64,000 nucleotides of DNA from Aromatoleum evansii (GTDB lineage: Bacteria; Pseudomonadota; Gammaproteobacteria; Burkholderiales; Rhodocyclaceae), in the NCBI RefSeq assembly GCF_012910805.1, contig NZ_WTVK01000008.1:1-64000 (forward strand), read 5' to 3'. The position numbers were made by a program, and so were the translations under genes. Below, one piece after another: positions 54,920-61,569 of the stretch (its first letter is position 1; every line of letters begins with the position of its first letter). The notes below the pieces were generated by a model. The model was given only the letters and a program-made list of their open reading frames with translations. It searched no databases and had not been told where the DNA came from.

Positions 54920-55727
54920 TCCAGGCGCCTCCGAACGAGAAGAAGCTCTTGCGCATGCGACGGTTCTCGACGGTGATCTCTTCTTCGCCGAGTTTCAGCA
55001 GGAGTTTGCTGGTGAGGCGATGAACGACCATGTACTGATCGCGCATCGTGAAGTTCAGCAGTTCGTGCTGCCCGTCCTTCCCGATCAGGAACAAGGCGGG
55101 CATCTCTTGACTATCGGGGAGCCGAATCCAAGTGAACTTCCCGTCATCGAACACTTGCTTGGGTTTGAAATCGGCGTCGCCCTCGATGTCGTAATCGAAA
55201 TTGAGTTTTTCGACCGACACCCCCGGCGTCACCACGGTGGCGGCAAGGCGCCGCTCCTCGTTGCTGCGGGCCGTCTCGACCGCATTCATCCTCGCCTGCT
55301 GCTGCTTGGCTTGCAGCACGACCAGATCCGGGTGTTCCCATGACACCTGAGCGTAGAACTTGCCGTCTTCCGGGCTCGAACGCAGCGTCAATTGATACGT
55401 TCGCTTGTTCGTGACCAGCGTCCCATTCGTCACCAAGCCGGGGAACATTGGCTTGATGAAAACGTGTCCCGGTGCTTCGCTGACGATCCACTGCGCGGTG
55501 TCGCCGATCGCCATGGCCACCACTTGTTCGTCCTGATGCAACTGGATGTCCGTGATCGACATCGGGCGAGTAAGGAGCGTGTAGGTATTCTTGGCGTCGT
55601 AGACGAAATTCACCAACTTCGTGTCGCCGGGCATGGCAACCGGGCGCACTTCCGCCTGTACCGTGCTGACGGGCAGAATTGCCAGCAGTGCGCTGGCAAC
55701 CGCAAGGGATTTCGCTACGCGACTCAT
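54909..55727 (-). CDS. T4SS outer-membrane complex protein VirB9/TrbG-like
   Basis: 272 aa from MSRVAKSLAVASALLAILPV at 55727 (signal peptide); the upstream frame is antisense to VirB8. N-terminal strands VRPVAMPGDTKLVNFVYDAK and TDIQLHQDEQVVAMAIGDTA, and the C-terminal domain KQVFDDGKFTWIRLPDS...MVVHRL, define VirB9/CagX. It pairs with VirB7 and VirB10 in the outer-membrane core. Its start overlaps the VirB8 stop (ATGA). Confidence 0.9.
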   Translation of the reverse strand: MSRVAKSLAVASALLAILPVSTVQAEVRPVAMPGDTKLVNFVYDAKNTYTLLTRPMSITDIQLHQDEQVVAMAIGDTAQWIVSEAPGHVFIKPMFPGLVTNGTLVTNKRTYQLTLRSSPEDGKFYAQVSWEHPDLVVLQAKQQQARMNAVETARSNEERRLAATVVTPGVSVEKLNFDYDIEGDADFKPKQVFDDGKFTWIRLPDSQEMPALFLIGKDGQHELLNFTMRDQYMVVHRLTSKLLLKLGEEEITVENRRMRKSFFSFGGAWNGN

Positions 55728-56425
55728 ATCGCTTCCTCGGAGATATTGAAATGGGTGACGAACATGCCAATCGGATTGCGGAGAATTTCCGCTTCGCTCT
55801 GCGGCGGTTCGATCGCGAAATGCACAAGCACGGCGTAGCGCTGAGTTGGCACCGTGTCCGTGGCTGAGCGGGTCTGCGTCACAACCCGAACCATGGCGAT
55901 GTTCTCCGCCAAGAACTGGATCGTGCTCGGTTGCACAGTCCTGGTGAGGGTGGTGTCTTTCCGCAGCTTTGCGATCGGTTGCGTCTTGGCCAGATAGTCG
56001 CGGAACTCCTCGATGGCCTTGCCGCGCACCATCCCGTACGCTTCGCTCAAATCCCGTTCGGTTGTGAATGCATCCCAGGTGAGCATCTGCTTGACCCATT
56101 TGGCGAGGAAGAACCGCTTCTGCTTCTCGTCGGGCGAGAACGTTGTCGCAGTGATGCCGACCGCACGTGTCTCGCCAGTGACCTTGTCGACGTGAATCGA
56201 ATACGGCACGACGCTCTTGAGCGGCGAGAGTCCGGCCAACGCGAAGGCCATCGCCACCATTGCGACGATGCTGCAAGCGGCGAGAACGAACAGGCGTCCT
56301 TGATTGACGGACGCGCCCCCAACGGTTTCAGCCCACTCGGCCTTGGCGCGGTCGTAGGCAGTGGGCGGAACGTTCCCGATATCCTGGATGGTCTTGGGTT
56401 TTGGCGATGTTGAACGTTTGAACAT
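55724..56425 (-). CDS. T4SS inner-membrane protein VirB8/TrbF-like
   Basis: 233 aa from MFKRSTSPKPKTIQDIG at 56425. One helix (LFVLAACSIVAMVAMAFALA, ~45-64) precedes a periplasmic NTF2-like domain (VVPYSIHVDKVTGETRAVGI, KWVKQMLTWDAFTTERDLSE, RYAVLVHFAIEPPQSEAEIL). VirB8 nucleates assembly at the inner membrane. It is the first gene after the terminator at 56535-56558, so it should have its own promoter in 56426-56530. Confidence 0.88.
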   Translation of the reverse strand: MFKRSTSPKPKTIQDIGNVPPTAYDRAKAEWAETVGGASVNQGRLFVLAACSIVAMVAMAFALAGLSPLKSVVPYSIHVDKVTGETRAVGITATTFSPDEKQKRFFLAKWVKQMLTWDAFTTERDLSEAYGMVRGKAIEEFRDYLAKTQPIAKLRKDTTLTRTVQPSTIQFLAENIAMVRVVTQTRSATDTVPTQRYAVLVHFAIEPPQSEAEILRNPIGMFVTHFNISEEAI

Positions 56426-56534
56426 GACGTGGGCACGTGGACTAGGTTGCCGACGATTTAGCCACACCCCATGTGCGAAGTCGGTTCGATAAAAGGCCGA
56501 TAAACGCGTGTTTGCGCACAACCCCGGCAAAAAA

Positions 56535-56558
56535 AAGGCCCGGCAGACGCCGAGCCTT
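56535..56558 (-). terminator. Rho-independent terminator after the tandem AAA+ gene
   Basis: AAGGCCCGGC (56535-56544) pairs with GCCGAGCCTT (56549-56558) with one mismatch and a 4-nt loop. On the minus strand it is followed by a run of eight T residues (56529-56536). It separates the AAA+ gene from virB8. Confidence 0.8.
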
Positions 56559-56580
56559 GAGATGCCGATCAGGGTGGCGG

Positions 56581-58563
56581 CTAGAGCGTTCCTACCACGC
56601 TGGTGCGCGCACGCAGGAGGTCGTCCAGCGTCGCATGGCCTTCGTGTCCGTTCACGACGCGGCGTTCTACCATCAGGTCTGCGGCTTGCTGCAGTACGGC
56701 CGCAATGTTCGCGATGGACAGCCCTTCGAGCAGTTCGGCTGCAGCAGAGGGCGTCACATTGGCCTCGAATCGCGCCCTCGACTTGCTCATCCAATTGCAC
56801 ACGAAGTCTGCGATAACAGTCCGGTCAGGTAGCGTGAACTCCACCTTCTCGGTGAAGCGACCCCCACGCAGGGCGGCGGCATCCATGTTCTCCGGATGAT
56901 TCGTCGCGGCGATCCACACCACGTCATGCGTCTTGCCCCCTGCCCCGTCGATCGCAGTGAGCAGGCGGTTCGTCACGCTCGCGCTGTGCGGTGCGTAACG
57001 GCGATCGGCGAGTACATCGTCGGCCTCGTCCAGAAACACGATACACGGCCGGATGTCGCGGGCTTCCCGTGCCAACTCTTCGATGCGGTCGGGGTTTCCG
57101 AGCAACTCATTGCCGGATGCGGACACGAACGCCCATCCTGAACTTTTGGCGAGCGCACGAGCGGTGAGAGTCTTGCCGGTTCCGGGCGGCCCCCAGAACA
57201 GCACGCCGGCGGGCACGGTGCCTCCCAACTCCTCGATGTGCTCGATGTCGCGCATACGCGCCGCGATACCGAGAAGCCGCTGCTTCTGGCTGGGCATCAT
57301 GATCAATTCATCGACCGTGGGGGTGTTTTCTGGCAGTACGCCCTTGCGGCCTTGAATGGTGCGCAAAGCCTCTTGTAGATGCACATACTCGATGGTGCTT
57401 CGCTGCGCTTTGACGGCAGCGCGAGCGGCCTCGTCGGCCACGGTGCGCAGTCTTGCCACGCTGAAACCTGACCAGCGGCGAGCCGCCATACTGAGGGCGT
57501 CTGCATCGAGCGTGAGTTCGCGGTGCTTGGCCAGGGTGTTGCCGATGATGGCCGCACGCGCCGGCTCGTCGGGCGGGGTGATCTCCACCTTGAAGTCGAA
57601 GCGCCCTTCCCGGATCGCGGCCTGATCGAGCTTCGCCAGGAAATTGGTGGCGGCGATGACCACAATCATCGACTCGCGGGCCTTCACGAGCTCCGTGAGG
57701 ATGGCGTTCGTTGTCTTGGCCGACTCCTCGGTACCGCCCGACATGGCCGCATTGCGGTCCTTGATGAGCGAGTCGATCTCGTCGAGGAACAGCACGCACG
57801 GCGATTGTGCGCGCGCATCCTTGAACGCCCGCATGACCTGTTCGGTGGTCTGGTTGACCCAGGAACTGGCCACATCACCGAACGTCACGGAGATCAGCGG
57901 CAACCCGAGTTCGCCCGCCAAGGCTTCGGCGAACAAGGTCTTGCCGTTGCCCGGCTCACCGAACAGGAGGATGCCGTTCCGGGGGGTGAAGTTCTCTTGT
58001 CCGAGAAGCCTTTGCGCCTGGACGATCTCCTGCCCCGCCTCGAACAGGCGCTCCTTGACCTCGGCCATGCCGGTCACGTTGTAGAACGTGACTTTCGGAC
58101 GTACTGCCGGAAACTTGTACGTTGGCCGACGTTCCTCCGTCGCCTGCTCCGAACCGCCAACGGTGGGTACGCGCTGGCGTACCTGTTCGACTTCCGGGGC
58201 GAGCCACCGCTGGCCGATGGCGACGATGGTCAGCAGTACGCCGAAGATCAGGTTCGGGATGAACCACTGCCATTGCCCCCCAGTGGTGATGATCGGCGCG
58301 AACGCGAGAATGGCGACCAGCGAGAGCCCAGGTAGCGCAAAGAGGGTGCGATAGCGCAGCAGGCAGAAGGCTGCGAAGAGCATCATGGCGGCCGCGCTGA
58401 TGGCGATCCCGATGCCGGCCAGAGCGTAGAAGCTGCCCGTGCCGCCGAAAAAGTAGCCGATGCCCTGCACCCCCATCAGGATGAGCGACACGATGAACAT
58501 CCAGTAGGTGATCCCGCGCAACATAGCCTCAACGCGGTCGAGAACGTATTGCTTAGTCATCAT
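56581..58563 (-). CDS. Membrane-anchored tandem AAA+ ATPase of the conjugation locus
   Basis: 660 aa. Four hydrophobic helices occupy residues ~20-116. Then come two Cdc48/FtsH-type AAA+ modules: D1 with GEPGNGKT (202-209), FLDEID (259-264), IAATN (303-307) and REGRFD; D2 with GPPGTGKT (458-465), FLDEAD (510-515), IAATN and RGGRFT. D1 has an aromatic pore-loop candidate (SSWVNQ, Trp235); D2 lacks one (GNELLGNP). No protease domain is present. It looks like an unfoldase or remodeler at the inner membrane. It is not a standard VirB/Trb or Pil component. It overlaps the 126-aa gene upstream by 11 bp and ends at a strong terminator. Confidence 0.85.
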   Translation of the reverse strand: MMTKQYVLDRVEAMLRGITYWMFIVSLILMGVQGIGYFFGGTGSFYALAGIGIAISAAAMMLFAAFCLLRYRTLFALPGLSLVAILAFAPIITTGGQWQWFIPNLIFGVLLTIVAIGQRWLAPEVEQVRQRVPTVGGSEQATEERRPTYKFPAVRPKVTFYNVTGMAEVKERLFEAGQEIVQAQRLLGQENFTPRNGILLFGEPGNGKTLFAEALAGELGLPLISVTFGDVASSWVNQTTEQVMRAFKDARAQSPCVLFLDEIDSLIKDRNAAMSGGTEESAKTTNAILTELVKARESMIVVIAATNFLAKLDQAAIREGRFDFKVEITPPDEPARAAIIGNTLAKHRELTLDADALSMAARRWSGFSVARLRTVADEAARAAVKAQRSTIEYVHLQEALRTIQGRKGVLPENTPTVDELIMMPSQKQRLLGIAARMRDIEHIEELGGTVPAGVLFWGPPGTGKTLTARALAKSSGWAFVSASGNELLGNPDRIEELAREARDIRPCIVFLDEADDVLADRRYAPHSASVTNRLLTAIDGAGGKTHDVVWIAATNHPENMDAAALRGGRFTEKVEFTLPDRTVIADFVCNWMSKSRARFEANVTPSAAAELLEGLSIANIAAVLQQAADLMVERRVVNGHEGHATLDDLLRARTSVVGTL

Positions 58564-58933
58564 GGTATGTCACCTCCACGGCGACGCTGCGCGCATCGAG
58601 CAGCCACCGGAATGGGATCGACTGTTGCGTGATCGCGGCCAGCATTGCCTCACGGACGGCGCTCGTGACGGCAATCGGTTTCGTGCCTTGACGCAGCTTC
58701 AAATGCGCGACATAGACCGGCCGCCGCGCTTCGCCGGAAAAGCCGATGTCCATGCGCGCCGCCTTGCATCCCGGTGCCTTGGCGCAGATGTCCTTTACTT
58801 CCAGTTCGCCGTTGTGTTCGCTGCTCCACACCACATGGGGAGCCGTCCAGTACGCGGCGAGGTAGATCGAGCACATGGCCGCAACGGCAAATACTCCGAT
58901 CAAGGCGCGCTCGGCGATAGGTCTATGCATCAT
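58553..58933 (-). CDS. Small membrane-anchored partner of the AAA+ ATPase, unknown function
   Basis: 126 aa: an N-terminal signal anchor (ALIGVFAVAAMCSIYLAAYW), then a periplasmic domain with two Cys (DICAKAPGCKAARMDIGFSG) and an alternating strand pattern (VYVAHLKLRQGTKPIAV, RWLLDARSVAVEVTYHD). No family recognised. It is translationally coupled to the AAA+ gene and the pair lies between two terminator-like hairpins, suggesting that they work together. Confidence 0.7.
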   Translation of the reverse strand: MMHRPIAERALIGVFAVAAMCSIYLAAYWTAPHVVWSSEHNGELEVKDICAKAPGCKAARMDIGFSGEARRPVYVAHLKLRQGTKPIAVTSAVREAMLAAITQQSIPFRWLLDARSVAVEVTYHDD

Positions 58934-59003
58934 GACTGCGATTCCTGTTGTCTTACGCTTTCAGGGTACGGGAAAGCGCCTTGGTTGCAACCCTCCAAAC
59001 GAA

Positions 59004-59030
59004 AATGCCGCCCGTTCAAGAGGCGGCATT
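59004..59030 (-). terminator. Hairpin between the 84-aa and 126-aa genes
   Basis: AATGCCGCC (59004-59012) and GGCGGCATT (59022-59030) are perfect 9-bp arms with a 9-nt loop. On the minus strand the stem is followed by TTCGTTT, a modest T-run. It would end the VirB4-VirB6 transcript before the AAA+ module. Confidence 0.6.
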
Positions 59031-59062
59031 CGATGACGACGGTCGTGTGCGTGTTGTCTGCG

Positions 59063-59314
59063 TCAGCCTTTGGCGGCAAGGAGCAACAGGCGCCCGATCT
59101 GCCAGAGCAGCAAGACGATTCCGCCCGCGAGGATCAGCGGTCGGTCCTGCCAGAAGATGCGGATCGCCCAATACAGCGCCCCGGCAACGGAAACCTGTGC
59201 CGCACCCGGGGTGGGATAACCCGGTCGGTCCGCGCCTGGAAGGGCTCGCCGTTCGTTACCCGCCGATTGCAGCTCGAGCAGTTCCGCGTCGGTCATTGCA
59301 CGCCAGCGACTCAT
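59063..59314 (-). CDS. Small membrane protein in the T4SS locus
   Basis: 83 aa starting MSRWRAMTDAELLELQSAGN at 59314 (TGATG overlap with the VirB6 stop). The N-terminal helix is amphipathic; one transmembrane segment (RPLILAGGIVLLLWQIGRLLL) ends the protein. No family recognised; coupling to virB6 makes translation likely. Confidence 0.65.
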   Translation of the reverse strand: MSRWRAMTDAELLELQSAGNERRALPGADRPGYPTPGAAQVSVAGALYWAIRIFWQDRPLILAGGIVLLLWQIGRLLLLAAKG

Positions 59315-60798
59315 CACGCACTCCCCTTCGGGCCTTGGCCGCGAAGCGCCGCCTTGTACGCGCTCCTATAACCGGGGGAAACGCCGGTGGGCTTCGCGCC
59401 CGAACCCGACGCGCGATAGCTTACCCCGCCGTTGCCGCCGGCTGCTCGCCATTGCCCGGACGCCGTCGACATGGACGTGCGGCCCGTGCTGAGTGCCGCC
59501 TTCGCCGCGTTGGCTGCCCGCTGTTGGTTAGCCGGCAACGAGGTTGCCGATCCGGAGGGGCCTGATCCGCCACCCCCCTTCCCCGCTGCGGCCTCCCCAG
59601 CTGCGCTTCCTGCTCGGAGGGCTTTGATCGGATTGCGCGTCGCGCCGCGCCCACCCGCCGGTGTTCTGCCTGCGGCCGCTGCGCTGACGGCAGAACCTGT
59701 GCTGACGCCGCCTGAACTCAAGGCTGCCTTGGCGCCGGCACCAAACCCGCTCATCGTGGACCTGGCCGTCTGGAGGGGGCCTGAGCCGGCGGAGGCAGCG
59801 GTCCGCCCCGCGCTGGCCGCGCCCGCGAGGCCACCTGCAACGGCCGCCCCGCCAGTCATGGCGGCACCGCCGGTCTTCTGCATCGAGCTGGAGCCTGCGT
59901 TTGCGGCACCGCCCGCAGTCATCTTGGAGGGAGGGGTGAATTTTCCAATGTTCACGCCGCCCGACATCAAGGCATGTGCGATCCCGGTCGCTTGAGCCAT
60001 CAGGTACGCCATGATGCCCAACACCAGCATCACCACGGCGTAGATGTAGAAGCTGGGCGCGGCTTCGCGGCCCGCGCTCTCGGCGAGCGCGTTGGCCTTC
60101 GTGATGATCCCGGCACTCGCCATGAGCAGCAGTGCGCCGACCACTTTTTGCATGCCGGCCACGATCATGAACTTCAGCCACCCTTCAAACAGGAACTGCG
60201 TCGGGCGGAAGACGATCCATGGCACCATGATCGGCGCCATGATGCCGCCGATGTAGATCATGAACTGCGTGACCAGGTACTGCCCGGCGTACAGCAGCGC
60301 CGCCACGATGATGAAGAGCGCCGAGAAGATCTTGAAAAGCAAGGTCGCGAGGGTCGCGGGAAGGGCTGCAATGGTGTCCCAGGCAGACGCATCGGTCGCG
60401 GTGAGGTCGCCCTCGAACAAGCTGACGGCCGAGTGGAGCATGCCGCCGAGCGACTCGGTAAAGGTCATGCCGTGCAGAATCTTCGCGGCAATCATATCGA
60501 AACCCGAGTTGAGCCCCGTGATGAAATCGGCCTTCCCGTAACCCGTGCCGATGATCCAGCTCGCGAGGCCCCAGATCAACGCGAGCGAGACGAAGCCGCC
60601 TACCGTATCGGCAAAGGTCTCCTGCGCCAGCATGTGCTTGATGCCGAGCAAGACCAATGCGATCAGCGTCAGGGCCCCGAGCAGGAATTGCCCTTCCGCG
60701 GCAAAGGAAAGGCTCGTAAGCGAGTCGGTGACCGCCGAAATCATCGAGCCGACCAGGACGGCCGGGTCGTAAGCGGGGGGGGGAGGAGGCGCAGCCAT
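59314..60798 (-). CDS. T4SS polytopic protein VirB6/TrbL-like
   Basis: 494 aa. Five or more membrane helices lie in residues ~35-270 (LGALTLIALVLLGIKHML, FVSLALIWGLASWIIGTGYG, IFSALFIIVAALLYAGQYLV, FYIYAVVMLVLGIMAYLMAQ), followed by a long Gly/Ala/Ser low-complexity tail typical of TrbL. It forms the inner-membrane channel. It starts with a Pro run (MAAPPPPPAY). The upstream gene is VirB5, 18 bp away. Confidence 0.88.
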   Translation of the reverse strand: MAAPPPPPAYDPAVLVGSMISAVTDSLTSLSFAAEGQFLLGALTLIALVLLGIKHMLAQETFADTVGGFVSLALIWGLASWIIGTGYGKADFITGLNSGFDMIAAKILHGMTFTESLGGMLHSAVSLFEGDLTATDASAWDTIAALPATLATLLFKIFSALFIIVAALLYAGQYLVTQFMIYIGGIMAPIMVPWIVFRPTQFLFEGWLKFMIVAGMQKVVGALLLMASAGIITKANALAESAGREAAPSFYIYAVVMLVLGIMAYLMAQATGIAHALMSGGVNIGKFTPPSKMTAGGAANAGSSSMQKTGGAAMTGGAAVAGGLAGAASAGRTAASAGSGPLQTARSTMSGFGAGAKAALSSGGVSTGSAVSAAAAGRTPAGGRGATRNPIKALRAGSAAGEAAAGKGGGGSGPSGSATSLPANQQRAANAAKAALSTGRTSMSTASGQWRAAGGNGGVSYRASGSGAKPTGVSPGYRSAYKAALRGQGPKGSA

Positions 60799-60816
60799 GA
60801 TGAAGTAGGGTTCCCC

Positions 60817-61569
60817 TTACATGCTCTTGAGACGCTTCAACTGCTCGATGGCGTAGTCATGGTGCCGCACGCGGTCATCACGCAACTTCGCCTTTTGCTC
60901 CATCTCCTCCGCCTCACGGAGCGATTGCTTGAAATTCTTTTCCGTTTCGACGTTGGAGCGTACGGTCGAGAGATCGAGCACGGTGTTCATGGTGCCGATG
61001 AGCGCGTTCATCTGACCGTTGAGAATGCGCATCGACTGATGCTCGCCTTGTGAGGTCGTGATCTCGCGTTGATAGCGCTGATAGCTGCCCCACGTCTCTT
61101 TGACGCGTTGCATGGCAGCCTCCTCCGCTTGGGTCACCGCTTTGGCGCGGCGGCGATCCTGTGCCGCAATTTCTTTCTCACGGGCCACGTAGTCACTCCA
61201 CGTGAGCCCCGAGGCGATGAATCGGTCGTAGCGGCGTTGGGCATGGGTTTCGAGCGAACCCAGGTCCGTCTTGAGTGACTCCAAAGAGCGCGTTGCGCCT
61301 TGAGCACTGGAGAGGAGATTGGATGCCTTGGCGACGTCCGCGAGCAGCGAGGTATCCGAGCCGGGAACTTGCTGCAACGTGTTGACGACGAGGTGTTCCA
61401 CATCGGTCGCGTACTGCATTTCCTGCGTGACGCTCTGCATCAACAGTTGGATGTTGTTGAGTATCTGCGTCACTTCGGTTGCGCCGCCTGCCGCGGCCCC
61501 CGCGTGCGCCGGCGAGTGCAGCAGGGCGCTGGCCACAAATACTGTGGCAAGGAGAGTGCGCTTAACCAT
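60817..61569 (-). CDS. T4SS protein VirB5/TrbJ-like
   Basis: 250 aa from MVKRTLLATVFVASALLHSP at 61569, with a signal peptide (cleavage near AHAG). The rest is helical: GGATEVTQILNNIQLLMQSV, ASGLTWSDYVAREKEIAAQD and a charged C-terminus, as in TrbJ/VirB5. It is a minor conjugative-pilus or tip component. It overlaps the VirB4 stop by 8 bp. Confidence 0.85.
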   Translation of the reverse strand: MVKRTLLATVFVASALLHSPAHAGAAAGGATEVTQILNNIQLLMQSVTQEMQYATDVEHLVVNTLQQVPGSDTSLLADVAKASNLLSSAQGATRSLESLKTDLGSLETHAQRRYDRFIASGLTWSDYVAREKEIAAQDRRRAKAVTQAEEAAMQRVKETWGSYQRYQREITTSQGEHQSMRILNGQMNALIGTMNTVLDLSTVRSNVETEKNFKQSLREAEEMEQKAKLRDDRVRHHDYAIEQLKRLKSM

